Positions 45,617 through 54,285 of a DNA stretch of 64,000 nucleotides are shown here, piece by piece. The position numbers were made by a program, and so were the translations under genes. The stretch is taken from the NCBI RefSeq assembly GCF_000299915.1, contig NZ_AMRI01000004.1, positions 124,001-188,000 on the forward strand, in the 5' to 3' direction. The DNA is from Gallaecimonas xiamenensis 3-C-1. GTDB lineage: Bacteria > Pseudomonadota > Gammaproteobacteria > Enterobacterales > Gallaecimonadaceae. Numbering within the stretch: position 1 is the stretch's first letter; each line of letters begins with the position of its first letter. The notes beneath the pieces are model-generated. The model saw nothing but the letters and a program-made list of their open reading frames with translations. It had not been told where the DNA came from and ran no database searches.

Positions 45617-46862
45617 ATTGGCCGAGCAGATGGTGGCGCAGGGCCGGCCAGTGGGCGTCGATGTCCTTGGACAGGTTGGGCTTGTCCATGGCCTGAGCCA
45701 GTGCCGGGGGCAGGGGTAAGTCCATGCCCAATATGGCGCTGACGCTGTCGGCGAACTTGGCCGGGTGGGCGGTGCAGAGGAAGGCGCCCCTTTCCCCCGG
45801 AGCCAGGTTGTCCAGCAGTGCCTTGAAGGCCACGGCGCAGTGGGGTTCACCCAGGTAGTCGAGGATCTGCAGGGCCTGGATGGCGGCCTTGGTGTCTGCT
45901 TCGCTGACGGCGGCGGCGGCCAGCTGCCAGCCTTGGCTTTTCAGCAGGTGCTCGACCCTGGGCCAGTTGTTGGGCTTGGATACGTCCATGGCGTTGGACA
46001 GGGTGGCGACGGTGTAATGGGGTTGCCATTGGCCGCTTTGTAGGTAGCGGGGCACGGTGTCGTTGCTGTTGGTGGCAGCCACAAAGCGCTTGATGGGGGC
46101 GCCCATGGTCTTGGCCATCAGGCCGGCGGTGATGTCGCCGAAGTTGCCGCTGGGTACGCTTACCACCAGATCCGGCTGGGCCAGGGCCAGGTCCCAGTAA
46201 TAAAGCACCTGGGCCAGCAGGCGGCTGATGTTGATGGAGTTGGCCGAGTTCAGGCCGCAGCGCTCTTTCACCTCCTGGTCGTCAAAGGCCGCTTTGACCA
46301 GGGCCTGGCAGTCGTCAAAGCTGCCGTTGACCGCCAGGGTCTCGATGTTGCCACCCAGGGTGCAAAAGAGCTGCTCCTGGGGCCGGCTTATCTTGCCCTT
46401 GGGGTAGAGCACCACCACCCGCACCCCAGGCAGGTTGTGAAAGGCATGGGCTACGGCGGCGCCGGTGTCCCCTGAGGTGGCGGTCAGGATGGTGATGGCC
46501 TGGTCCTGGCCCAGCTGGGACAGACACTGGGCCATAAAGCGGGCGCCAAAGTCCTTGAACGCCAGGGTAGGCCCATGGAAAAGCTCCAGGGCGAAATGGG
46601 GGCCTACCGGCACCAGGGGCGCCTCGAAGGGGAAGGCGGCGGCGATCATCGCCGCCAGGGTGTCGTCCGAGTAGGTGCCCTTCAAGAAGGGGCTCAGTAT
46701 AGCCTGGTAACGCTGGTGGCGGGGCAGGGCGCCGAGCACGGCAGCGTCGAGGCGGGGCAAGCTGTCCGGGAAAAACAGGCCCTGCTCCTGGCCCAGGCCC
46801 TGGGTCAGGGCCTGGCTGAAACTGACCCGCTCCTGGGGCACCTTGAGGTTGTAAAAATCCAT
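45615..46862 (-). CDS. thrC: Threonine synthase
   Basis: This 415-residue PLP enzyme converts O-phosphohomoserine to threonine. Family landmarks are FYNLKVPQERVSFSQALTQGLG (core VSFSQALTQGLG), the PLP lysine in GPTLAFKDFGARFMAQ, TATSGDTGAAVAHAF, GLNSANSINISRLLAQ and VPSGNFGDITAGL. It is the last gene of thrABC. The thrB stop overlaps an ATG doublet; the second ATG gives the E. coli-like N-terminus MDFYNLK and is used here. Confidence 0.96.
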   Translation of the reverse strand: MDFYNLKVPQERVSFSQALTQGLGQEQGLFFPDSLPRLDAAVLGALPRHQRYQAILSPFLKGTYSDDTLAAMIAAAFPFEAPLVPVGPHFALELFHGPTLAFKDFGARFMAQCLSQLGQDQAITILTATSGDTGAAVAHAFHNLPGVRVVVLYPKGKISRPQEQLFCTLGGNIETLAVNGSFDDCQALVKAAFDDQEVKERCGLNSANSINISRLLAQVLYYWDLALAQPDLVVSVPSGNFGDITAGLMAKTMGAPIKRFVAATNSNDTVPRYLQSGQWQPHYTVATLSNAMDVSKPNNWPRVEHLLKSQGWQLAAAAVSEADTKAAIQALQILDYLGEPHCAVAFKALLDNLAPGERGAFLCTAHPAKFADSVSAILGMDLPLPPALAQAMDKPNLSKDIDAHWPALRHHLLGQ

Positions 46863-46864
46863 CA

Positions 46865-47764
46865 TCACTCCAAAAAAGCGGCGCCGTCGTTGTCGACGCG
46901 GCACAAGTGGGCAAAGCCCTGTTGCGGGGAAACCCAAAGTTGGGCTTGGTCCAGGGCTTGGCGGGCCTTGGCCATGTCGTCAAAAACGGCAAAGAGGGTG
47001 GGGCCGGAGCCGGACAGGCCGGCGGCCAGGGCGCCCCCGGCTAGCAACCGGTCCTTTAGCTCGCTAAATCCCGGCACCAGGGGCGCCCGGTGGGGTTCTA
47101 CCAGGGGGTCGAGCATCAAAGAGGCGGCTAAGGGGCCTTGCTGGCGATGCAGGGCGTCCACAAAGCGGCCAAGGCGAGCGGCCTGGGCCACGGCGTCCGC
47201 CAAGGGAATGGCCTTGGGCAGAAGCGCCCGCATGGCCTTGGTTTCCAGGCGAATGCCGGGATAGGCCAGGAGCCAAACCCAATCTTCTGGTACCGGCAGC
47301 TTGGCATCGTGAAGGCAAAGTCCGCCCAGCAGGCAAGGCAGCAGGTTGTCCCAGTGCACGCCACCAGACAGTTCCCCCTCCAGCTCCGCCATCAGCGCCC
47401 GTTCTGCTTCCGTGTCCAGGGGCTTGTCGAAGTAGCCGTTGATGGCCACGACGGCGGCCACCACACTGGCAGCGGACGAACCCAGGCCGGAGCCCACCGG
47501 CATGCCCTTTTCAAGGTGCATGGCCAGAGGCTGCTGGATCCCGGTCAGCTCGCGAAAGCGCCACAGGGCCTTTTCGACGATGTTGGTGCCTTTGAGTTCA
47601 TGGGCATAGGGCCCGGTGACGGTGAGGCTGTCCTGCTCGGCGCTGGCCACCGCCAAGGTATCGCCCAGGGGGCTGCCGTCCAGGGGGCGAAGGGCCACCC
47701 CCAGGGTATCGAAACCGACGTTGAGGTTGGCCGAGGTGGCCGGTGCATAAACCCGCATCGTCAT
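46865..47764 (-). CDS. thrB: Homoserine kinase
   Basis: This 299-residue GHMP kinase phosphorylates homoserine. The ATP-binding motif [16 protein letters not shown] is at about 89-104, and the start [18 protein letters not shown] and the C-terminal [12 protein letters not shown] complete the family pattern. Its ATG overlaps the thrA stop by four bases (ATGA) and its stop overlaps the start region of thrC, so all three thr genes are translationally coupled. Confidence 0.97.
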   Translation of the reverse strand: MTMRVYAPATSANLNVGFDTLGVALRPLDGSPLGDTLAVASAEQDSLTVTGPYAHELKGTNIVEKALWRFRELTGIQQPLAMHLEKGMPVGSGLGSSAASVVAAVVAINGYFDKPLDTEAERALMAELEGELSGGVHWDNLLPCLLGGLCLHDAKLPVPEDWVWLLAYPGIRLETKAMRALLPKAIPLADAVAQAARLGRFVDALHRQQGPLAASLMLDPLVEPHRAPLVPGFSELKDRLLAGGALAAGLSGSGPTLFAVFDDMAKARQALDQAQLWVSPQQGFAHLCRVDNDGAAFLE

Positions 47765-50154
47765 ACCTCCCGCATCCAGTTGAGGGTACGCAGTATGTCG
47801 GCGAAGATACCTGCGGCGGTAACGTCGGCGCCGGCTCCATAGCCTCGCAGCAGCAGCGGCACCGGGCTGTAGTAGCGGGTCAAAAAGGCCAGGGCATTCT
47901 CGCCGTCCCGTACCCGGTGCAGAGGGTGGGCGGCGTCCACGGCCTGGATGCCGACCTTGCCTTGGCCCTGGCTTATCTGGCCTACGTAGCGCAGTACCTT
48001 GCCCTGGGCCTTGGCGTCTGCCACCAGGGCGGCAAAATGGCTGTCCAGTTCCCCCAGGCGGGCCAGGAACTGCTCCTTATCGAGTTGTTCGAACTCATCA
48101 GGCAGCAGGCCCTCCAGGGCGATGTCCGCCAGTTCCAGCTCAAGCCCCGCCTCCCGGGCCAGGATAAGCACCTTGCGGGCCACGTCCATACCGGACAGGT
48201 CGTCCCTGGGGTCGGGCTCGGTAAAGCCCTTGTCCATGGCTTCCAGTACCGCTTCGGAGAAGGCGGCGCCGTCTTCCAGGCGTCCTAGCAGGAAGGACAG
48301 GGAGCCGGACAGTATCCCCGAGAAGCTTTGCAGTTCGTCGCCGGCATGAAGCAGGTTTTGCAGGTTTTCGATAACCGGCAGGCCGGCCCCCACTGTGGTG
48401 TCGTAGAGGTAGCGGCGGCGATGCTGCTTGGCGGTTTTCTTCAGGGCCTGGTACTGGGCCAGGGGGCCGGCGTTGCCCTTTTTATTGGGGGTCACCACAT
48501 GGAAACCGGCTTTAAGGAAGTCCTGGTAGTTAAGGGGCAGGTCGCTAGATGCCGAGCAGTCCACCAGCACCGGGTTTAAAAGCTCCTGGCCAAGGGCCTT
48601 GAGTTTGTCCAGATCCAAGGGCTGGCCATCTTGGGCCAATTGGTCTTGCCAGTGGGCCAGGGTCAGGCCCTTGGCATCCACCAGCATCTGCTGGCTGTTG
48701 GACAGCGCCACCACTTTGGCGTTGATGCCCTGTTTGGCCAGCCAATGGCTTTGGGCATCCAGCTGGCGCAGCAGTTCGCTGCCGACATTGCCGCTGCCCA
48801 GCAGCACCAGCTCCAGGGGCATGGACGAATCGAAAAAGGCCTGGTGCACCATCTTCAGGCCCCGGCCGGCGCAATCGCCGGGGATCACCGCCGAGATGGC
48901 CCGCTCGCTGGAGCCCTGGGCTATGGCCACCACATTGATATTGGCCCGGCCCAGCTGGGTAAAGCAGCGGCCGGCCACCCCCTTGGCTTGGCACATGTTG
49001 TCGCCGATCAGGGTAAGGATCGCCAGGTCCCGCTGCACCAGCACCGGCTCGAGCATGCCCGAGGCCAGCTCCAGGGCAAAGGCCTCTTCGATATGGTTGA
49101 CCGCCCGCCGTTCGTCGGCGGCGCTCAGGCAAAAGCTGATGCTGTACTCGCTGGAGGACTGGGTGATCAGCAGCACCGATACCCCGGCCTGGCTGACGGC
49201 GGCAAAGATACGGCTGGCCATGCCTACCATGCCCTTAAGGCCGGGGCCACTCACCGACACCATTACCACTTCATTGAGGCTGGACAGGGCCTTGACCGGC
49301 TTGTCTGACGCCTCGGCGTTGCTGTCGATGCGGGTGCCGGGCAGGGCCGGGTCCAGGCTGGAGCGGATCCAGGTGGGGATCTGAAAACGGCCCACCGGCC
49401 CCAGGGTCTTGGGGTGCAGCACCTTGGCACCGAAGTGGGACAGCTCCAGGGCCTCGGCAAAGGACAGTTGGCGCAGCTTTTGGGCCTCAGGCACCAAGCG
49501 GGGGTCGCACTGGTAGACCCCGTCCACGTCGGTCCAGATGATCAGCTCGTCTGCCCCCAGGCAGGCGGCCAGCACGGCAGCGGAGTAGTCCGAGCCATTG
49601 CGGCCCAGCAGGCATTGGCCACCGTCCCGGTGGCCGGCATAGAAACCGGCCATGATGGCAAGATTGGGCTTTTTCTCCCTGAGGCCCCGGCATTTGTTGC
49701 GCGAGGCATCCAGGTCCACCAGGGCGTCCAGGCGCTGGCCGTAGCCGAGGAAGAGGCCGGCAGGGTCCAATTGCAGCGGCTGGTATTGGCTCAACAGATG
49801 GCAAAGTACCAGTACCGATAGCCGCTCACCGGCGCTGGCGATGGCTACCCTGGTGCCTTCCGGGCAACTGCCCAGCAGGGCGATACCCTGGCACCAGGCT
49901 TCCAACTGCTTGGTCCACTGGGCCAGGGGTTCGGCCAGGGCCGGGTAGGCCTGCACCCAGGGTTGGGTCAGGGTCAGGATATCGGTGGCCTGGGTGTCGT
50001 CGCACAGGGCGACCAGTTTGTTGGTAACCCCGGCCGGGGCCGACAGCACTACCGCCACCTCGCCCTGGGCCAGGGCTTGCCTGACCTGCTCGGCAACGGC
50101 TTCGAAACGCTGTGGGTCCGCCAGGGAACTGCCACCGAATTTCATGACCTGCAT
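47761..50154 (-). CDS. thrA: Bifunctional aspartokinase I/homoserine dehydrogenase I
   Basis: This 797-residue enzyme catalyses the first and third steps of threonine synthesis from aspartate. The kinase domain opens [15 protein letters not shown] and includes [32 protein letters not shown] (core [14 protein letters not shown]). ACT domains at about 305-460 contain [30 protein letters not shown] and [17 protein letters not shown]. The dehydrogenase domain starts near 465 ([15 protein letters not shown]) and contains [21 protein letters not shown] and [17 protein letters not shown]. Regulation is likely by threonine feedback through the ACT domains and by the upstream attenuator. Confidence 0.97.
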   Translation of the reverse strand: MQVMKFGGSSLADPQRFEAVAEQVRQALAQGEVAVVLSAPAGVTNKLVALCDDTQATDILTLTQPWVQAYPALAEPLAQWTKQLEAWCQGIALLGSCPEGTRVAIASAGERLSVLVLCHLLSQYQPLQLDPAGLFLGYGQRLDALVDLDASRNKCRGLREKKPNLAIMAGFYAGHRDGGQCLLGRNGSDYSAAVLAACLGADELIIWTDVDGVYQCDPRLVPEAQKLRQLSFAEALELSHFGAKVLHPKTLGPVGRFQIPTWIRSSLDPALPGTRIDSNAEASDKPVKALSSLNEVVMVSVSGPGLKGMVGMASRIFAAVSQAGVSVLLITQSSSEYSISFCLSAADERRAVNHIEEAFALELASGMLEPVLVQRDLAILTLIGDNMCQAKGVAGRCFTQLGRANINVVAIAQGSSERAISAVIPGDCAGRGLKMVHQAFFDSSMPLELVLLGSGNVGSELLRQLDAQSHWLAKQGINAKVVALSNSQQMLVDAKGLTLAHWQDQLAQDGQPLDLDKLKALGQELLNPVLVDCSASSDLPLNYQDFLKAGFHVVTPNKKGNAGPLAQYQALKKTAKQHRRRYLYDTTVGAGLPVIENLQNLLHAGDELQSFSGILSGSLSFLLGRLEDGAAFSEAVLEAMDKGFTEPDPRDDLSGMDVARKVLILAREAGLELELADIALEGLLPDEFEQLDKEQFLARLGELDSHFAALVADAKAQGKVLRYVGQISQGQGKVGIQAVDAAHPLHRVRDGENALAFLTRYYSPVPLLLRGYGAGADVTAAGIFADILRTLNWMREV

Positions 50155-50175
50155 TTTCTTTTCTCCAGATAAACA

Positions 50176-50203
50176 AAAAGCCCGCCTTGGGGGGCGGGCT
50201 TTT
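50176..50203 (-). terminator. thr operon attenuator (intrinsic terminator)
   Basis: On the minus strand AAAAGCCCGCC, loop CCCCAA and GGCGGGCTTTTTG form a strong intrinsic terminator between the thrL stop and the thrA start. The transcript of 50241-50247 (GGCGGGC, inside thrL) is identical to the 3' arm core and can pair with the 5' arm, giving the antiterminator expected of Thr attenuation. Confidence 0.9.
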
Positions 50204-50224
50204 CTGCGTGTGGTGATGATTTGT

Positions 50225-50311
50225 TCAGCTCACCATAAGCGCCCGCCAGTTCCACCAGGTGGTGGTACCGGTAATAGTGCGGGTGGTAATGGTGAGGTTG
50301 AACAGATTCAT
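50225..50311 (-). CDS. thrL: thr operon leader peptide
   Basis: A 28-codon frame starts at an ATG with GGAG eight bases upstream (TTGGAGACACTG) and lies directly before the attenuator. It encodes MNLFNL, then [12 protein letters not shown]-type residues (eight Thr and two Ile in positions 7-18), then [10 protein letters not shown]. Runs of threonine and isoleucine codons are diagnostic of thr attenuation: ribosome stalling when charged tRNA is scarce allows the antiterminator to form. The three Trp codons at positions 19-22 are unusual for a thr leader. Codons 22-24 contain the GGCGGGC that can pair with the terminator 5' arm. Confidence 0.88.
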   Translation of the reverse strand: MNLFNLTITTRTITGTTTWWNWRALMVS

Positions 50312-50359
50312 CAGTGTCTCCAAGTAACGCCTTTATCCTTTCCTCAGGGGGCGGGTCTG

Positions 50360-50365
50360 TGTCAA
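50360..50365 (-). promoter_or_regulatory. Possible -35 element of the thr operon promoter
   Basis: A perfect TTGACA (complement of 50360-50365) lies about 49 bp before the thrL start. The downstream -10 is weak: GATAAA is 22 bp away, longer than standard. The element is suggestive only. Confidence 0.35.
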
Positions 50366-50372
50366 CAACTTT

Positions 50373-51455
50373 TTAAAAATAATAGCCGATATTGATATTG
50401 AGCCGCGAGTGCCAGCCGTCATTGAGGGGGCTGGCCAGGCCGACACCGTCGCCGCCGGCAAACCACATGTTCTTACCGGCTATCCAGTCGACATAAGTGT
50501 AAAGGCCACCCTTGGCCAGCATGCAGCCGGTCACGTTTTGGATAGAATTGTCCACGCCGTTTCCCGATGCCAGGGTCTGGGTGTGGTCGTTGTAGCAGGT
50601 TATGCTGTCAACAAAGTCGTTTTTTACTGTAAAGGTCTTGGCGACATTGAAAGACACCACATCGGCTTCGCTGGCCACCTCGAAGGGGAACTGGAAGGCA
50701 GACAGGGACACGGTATCGGTACCGGTGTCGAAACGGTAGTGCACTTCCTGCAATTGCAGCTGCCAGCCGCTGGGGTGGGTCCAGTCGGCGTGCAGGGCAG
50801 CTGCCCAGCGATTATCGTGGGTCTTGGAATAATAACGGTACAAACGACCGTACTGGGCCGAGGCCCCCAGTTTCAAGGTACCGTCCAGGGCATCAAGGGA
50901 TCTCTCGGCCCGCAGGTTCAACTGGCCGTTTTCGTCGGCCCTTTCGCCGTCCACGGCGGCCAGATCGAAGGAGTAGCGGTCATAGCGGTCGCCGTTGTCG
51001 TACTCGGCGTTATGGAAGTAACCGGCGTGCAGCAGCCAATCGCCACTTTTTTGCTCGTAGACGATGCCGGTGTCGTAGTCGTCTTCCAGGCCCAAATAAT
51101 AGGTGCCGCCAAACCAGAAGCTGTGGGAGGACACCGGCAACAGGCCAAAGGGCACCAGCGTTACCCCGGCGCGAATATTGCGGTCTTCATCGAAGCGGTA
51201 GCCCACGTAAGCATGATGTATGGCCTCGAAGTCCTGGTACCAGCGGTATTGGGCCGAGTAGAACCAGTTGCCCTCGTCGCCATTCACGTCCAGCCGGAAC
51301 AGCTCGATGTCCCATTCGCCATTCTTGTCCTTATTGTTCTGGTCGTAATCTTTCCAGGCGTAGCTGACCCGGAAGGCACCGCCCAGTTTGACGTCGGCCA
51401 CCGCCGGTTGGCATAGCAGCAGTCCCAGGGAGCAGAGCAAAAGGTTTGACTTCAT
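50373..51455 (-). CDS. Outer-membrane beta-barrel porin
   Basis: This 360-residue protein has a signal peptide (about 1-20, AVA|DVK) and alternating aromatic/charged strands such as FRLDVNGDEGNWFYSAQYRWYQDF (block core GNWFYSAQYRWY), HHAYVGYRFDE and YYLGLEDDYDTGIVYEQ. The terminal strand HSRLNINIGYYF ends in Phe, the outer-membrane assembly signal. The pattern suits a monomeric or trimeric porin; specificity is unknown. Two Cys near the C-terminus (ITCYND and TGCMLA) may form a loop disulfide. It is divergent from the MarR regulator, which may control it. Confidence 0.82.
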   Translation of the reverse strand: MKSNLLLCSLGLLLCQPAVADVKLGGAFRVSYAWKDYDQNNKDKNGEWDIELFRLDVNGDEGNWFYSAQYRWYQDFEAIHHAYVGYRFDEDRNIRAGVTLVPFGLLPVSSHSFWFGGTYYLGLEDDYDTGIVYEQKSGDWLLHAGYFHNAEYDNGDRYDRYSFDLAAVDGERADENGQLNLRAERSLDALDGTLKLGASAQYGRLYRYYSKTHDNRWAAALHADWTHPSGWQLQLQEVHYRFDTGTDTVSLSAFQFPFEVASEADVVSFNVAKTFTVKNDFVDSITCYNDHTQTLASGNGVDNSIQNVTGCMLAKGGLYTYVDWIAGKNMWFAGGDGVGLASPLNDGWHSRLNINIGYYF

Positions 51456-51499
51456 AACGGCCTCTTTTCGTTAGCAAGCAAATAAGTATGAAGCCAAGG

Positions 51500-51543
51500 T
51501 TGGAGACGATCAAATCAAGGACTTACAATGCGGATTGTTCGCA
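51500..51543 (+). promoter_or_regulatory. MarR gene promoter with overlapping inverted repeat
   Basis: TTGGAG (51500-51505) and TACAAT (51524-51529), 18 bp apart, form a good sigma70 promoter for the MarR gene. TGCGGA-TTG-TTCGCA (51529-51543), an imperfect dyad with 5 of 6 matched pairs, lies over the expected transcription start. This suits autorepression by the MarR protein. Confidence 0.5.
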
Positions 51544-51580
51544 GTCTAAAATACCGCTTTTTGACCCCAGAGGTGGCCTC

Positions 51581-52066
51581 ATGCAACCTGTCGACGAAGT
51601 GCTCACGGCGCTGCGGCGCATCATTCGCGCCATCGATCTTCATTCCCGCCAATTGACCAAAGAAACCTCCCTGACCGGGCCGCAGCTGATGCTGATGCGG
51701 GCCATCGCCGATCACCCGGGGGACACCACCCGCAGCATTGCCAAGCTGGTCAACCTGTCCCAGGCTACAGTTACCAGCATTATTGACCGCCTTGAGGCTA
51801 GGACACTGGTGATCCGCCAGCGCTCTACACTGGACAAGCGCAAGGTGGAATTAACCTTGACCGAGGAAGGCAAGGAGGCCCTGTCCAAAGCGCCGGCCCT
51901 TCTGCAAAACGCCTTCATCAAGCAATTCGAAGAATTGGCCCAGTGGGAACAGACCCTGATCCTGAGTTCCTTGCAACGGGTAGCCAGCATGATGGACGCC
52001 GAAGACATCGACGCCTCCCCCATGCTCACCCTGGAGCAGCATTTGGCTTCGACCAAAGGCGAATAG
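51581..52066 (+). CDS. MarR family transcriptional regulator
   Basis: This 161-residue protein has an N-terminal helix, then a winged helix-turn-helix at about 30-95: LTGPQLMLMRAIADHPGDTTRSIAKLVNLSQATVTSIIDRLEARTLVIRQRS (core LSQATVTSIIDRLEAR), with the wing STLDKRKVELTLTEEG. C-terminal dimerisation helices follow. MarR proteins are usually ligand-released repressors of neighbouring genes. It is divergent from one porin and 98 bp before a DcaP-like porin on the same strand, so control of either channel is plausible. The ATG was chosen at the family N-terminus, 11 bp after AGAGGTG. Confidence 0.9.
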   Translation: MQPVDEVLTALRRIIRAIDLHSRQLTKETSLTGPQLMLMRAIADHPGDTTRSIAKLVNLSQATVTSIIDRLEARTLVIRQRSTLDKRKVELTLTEEGKEALSKAPALLQNAFIKQFEELAQWEQTLILSSLQRVASMMDAEDIDASPMLTLEQHLASTKGE

Positions 52067-52164
52067 GCAAGGTAGGGAACTTTTGACATATTTCATAAAT
52101 GAAGCTTTGGTAACAATTTAGAAAAATTGGCCTTTGCTGCAGAACCACTACAGGAAGAGAGATC

Positions 52165-53355
52165 ATGAAAAAGAGCCTTATCGCAGGTGCCATCGGCGCC
52201 GTCATGTCCATGCCCAGCCACGCGGCTTTCGAGCTGCTGAAAACTGACACCACGACCGTGACCTTCGGTGGCTACACCAAGGCAACTGTCAACCTCAGCA
52301 AGTACAGCGAGAAGACCCCTGATAGCAGCAGCCTCGGCCGTATCTACAACGTGCCCAGCCTCATTCCTGTTTCTGGTGGGGCCACTGAAGGCGACGGCAA
52401 CAACAACGACGCCGTCCTGGATTTCACTGCGCGCGAGTCCCGTTTCAACTTCGGCACCAGCACCATCATTGAAGGTCACACCATCAAGACCTTCCTGGAA
52501 CTGGACTTCCTGTCCAGCTTCGTAGGCGACGAGCGCACTTCTAACTCCACCGCGCCCCGTATTCGCCACGCCTATGTCACCTACGACAACTGGCTGATCG
52601 GTCAAACCTTCACCACCTTTGAAAACCTGGCAGCCCTGCCTGACAGCACCGACTTCCTGCCTGCTGCCGATGGTACTGTCTTCAACCGCCAGCCGATGAT
52701 CCGTTACACCTCCGGTAACTGGATGTTCGCTGCCGAAAACCCGGAAACCACCTACAACCCCTACGGTGCCAGTGGCCGTGTTGACGAAGACAACAGCGTG
52801 CTGCCCGACCTGGTTGCCCGTTACAACATGAAAGGTGACTGGGGCTCCGTTGCCGTTTCCGGCTTGTTGCGCCAGCTGCGCGCCGACACCCTGGATGCCA
52901 ACGGCGACGTGCAAGACAACGAAACCACTACCGGCTTCGGTGTCAACGTCTCCGGTATGCTGAAAGTCGGCCAGACCGACGACTTCCGTTTCTCTGTCAC
53001 CGGTGGTGAAGGTATCGGCCGTTATGTTGCCCTGAACACCTTCAACGGTGCCTACGCCCAGGCTGACGGCGGTCTGGAAGCCATTTCCACCGTTTCTGCC
53101 TTTGCTGCCTATCGCCACTTCTGGAACGACCAATGGCGCTCCACCTTCATGGTGTCCGGCACTTGGGCCGATATCGATGAAGAGATGAACCAGGCCGTGA
53201 CCAAGCAGGTTCAGTCTGCGCACGTCAACCTGATCTACTCCCCGGTCAAACCCATCTCCTTCGGCGTGGAGTACATCTACGCCGAGCGTGAGCTGGAGAA
53301 CGGTGAAGACGGCGATCTGAATCGTCTGCAGTTCTCTGCCAAGTACGTTTTCTAA
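52165..53355 (+). CDS. DcaP-like outer-membrane porin
   Basis: This 396-residue protein has a signal peptide (about 1-20, SHA|AF) and a beta-barrel with the DcaP-type start FGGYTKATVNLSKYSE, the FNFGTSTIIEGHTIKTFLELDFL strand pair (core HTIKTFLELDF), RIRHAYVTYDNWLIGQTFTTFENL, and a terminal strand LQFSAKYVF ending in Phe. DcaP proteins are trimeric channels for dicarboxylates and related anions. The N-terminal coiled coil of Acinetobacter DcaP is absent. A good ribosome-binding site (GGAAGAGAG) precedes the ATG, and a terminator follows. Given the diacid-use genes elsewhere in the window, dicarboxylate passage is a reasonable inference. Confidence 0.83.
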   Translation: MKKSLIAGAIGAVMSMPSHAAFELLKTDTTTVTFGGYTKATVNLSKYSEKTPDSSSLGRIYNVPSLIPVSGGATEGDGNNNDAVLDFTARESRFNFGTSTIIEGHTIKTFLELDFLSSFVGDERTSNSTAPRIRHAYVTYDNWLIGQTFTTFENLAALPDSTDFLPAADGTVFNRQPMIRYTSGNWMFAAENPETTYNPYGASGRVDEDNSVLPDLVARYNMKGDWGSVAVSGLLRQLRADTLDANGDVQDNETTTGFGVNVSGMLKVGQTDDFRFSVTGGEGIGRYVALNTFNGAYAQADGGLEAISTVSAFAAYRHFWNDQWRSTFMVSGTWADIDEEMNQAVTKQVQSAHVNLIYSPVKPISFGVEYIYAERELENGEDGDLNRLQFSAKYVF

Positions 53356-53370
53356 TCCAAACGTCGTAGC

Positions 53371-53398
53371 AAAAGCGCCGCATTAGCGGCGCTTTTTT
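53371..53398 (+). terminator. Rho-independent terminator
   Basis: AAAAGCGCCGC, loop ATTA and GCGGCGCTTTTTT follow the DcaP-like porin gene. Confidence 0.9.
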
Positions 53399-53491
53399 GT
53401 TAGCCTCACTTTTCCCTTCCGCTGCGTTTTCAACGGCGCAGCAGCGCAACGCATCTCGCATTCTTCTCACAAGACAATGGCAGGTTAGTGC

Positions 53492-54232
53492 ATGGACAGA
53501 TTTACCGATCGCCGGATCCTGATCACCGGCGGCTCCAACGGCATGGGTTTGGCGGGGGCCAAGCAGCTGGTGGCAGAAGGGGCCAAGGTGGCTATCACGG
53601 GGCGCAATGCCGCGCGCCTGGCCGCTGCCAGGGCGCTTTTCTCGCAAGAACACCTGGTGTTGGCCAACGACGGTGCCCAGGCCGATACCGGGGACAAACT
53701 GGCCGAGGCCCTGGCTGCCTGGGGCCCACTGGATGGGCTTTGGCTCAATGCCGGGGTGGCGGTCTTGGACGATGCAGCCCAGGCCGACTGCGGCAGTTTT
53801 GACCGGATCATGTACACCAATGTCCGGGGCCCCACGCTGCAATTGTCGGCCTTGCTGCCGCTGCTGAAGGACGGCGCCTCTGTGGTGTTGACCTCCTCTT
53901 CTTCTGCCTATGAAGGGGCAGCGGCCACCGGCCTTTATGGCGCCGCCAAAGGGGCGGTGATCGCCCTGGCGCGCAGTTGGGCCAGCGCCCTGGCACCACG
54001 AAAGATCAGGGTCAATGTGCTGGTGCCAGGGCCCATAGAAACGGGATTTCGGGATTTTTTGGCAGAAGAGGCCAAGGCGAACTTTGAAGCCGGGGTCTTG
54101 ACCCAGGTGCCCCTGGCCAGGGTAGGAGACGCCGAGGAGGCAGCCAATGCCGCGCTCTTCTTGCTGTCTGACCATGCCTCTTACATCACCGGCAGCCAGT
54201 TGCCTGTGGACGGTGGCCTTATTCGCCGCTGA
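53492..54232 (+). CDS. Short-chain dehydrogenase/reductase
   Basis: This 246-residue classical SDR has TGGSNGMGLAGAKQL (cofactor binding, about 11-25), LNAGVAVLDD (about 85-94), catalytic Ser in TSSSSAYEG, Tyr-Lys in LYGAAKGAV and the C-terminal YITGSQLPVDGGLI. Most relatives act as NAD(P)-dependent alcohol/ketone oxidoreductases of unknown substrate. It is a single gene between the porin terminator and the convergent acs gene. No link to either neighbour is evident. Confidence 0.87.
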   Translation: MDRFTDRRILITGGSNGMGLAGAKQLVAEGAKVAITGRNAARLAAARALFSQEHLVLANDGAQADTGDKLAEALAAWGPLDGLWLNAGVAVLDDAAQADCGSFDRIMYTNVRGPTLQLSALLPLLKDGASVVLTSSSSAYEGAAATGLYGAAKGAVIALARSWASALAPRKIRVNVLVPGPIETGFRDFLAEEAKANFEAGVLTQVPLARVGDAEEAANAALFLLSDHASYITGSQLPVDGGLIRR

Positions 54233-54236
54233 CCAC

Positions 54237-54262
54237 AAAAAAGCCCGCCGGTAAGGGCGGGC
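54237..54262 (-). terminator. Rho-independent terminator for acs
   Basis: On the minus strand GCCCGCC, loop CTTACC and GGCGGGC run into six T (complement of 54237-54242). It lies 24 bp after the acs stop and may also slow the convergent SDR transcript. Confidence 0.8.
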
Positions 54263-54285
54263 CAAGATACGGCTGGTTGGGAAAC

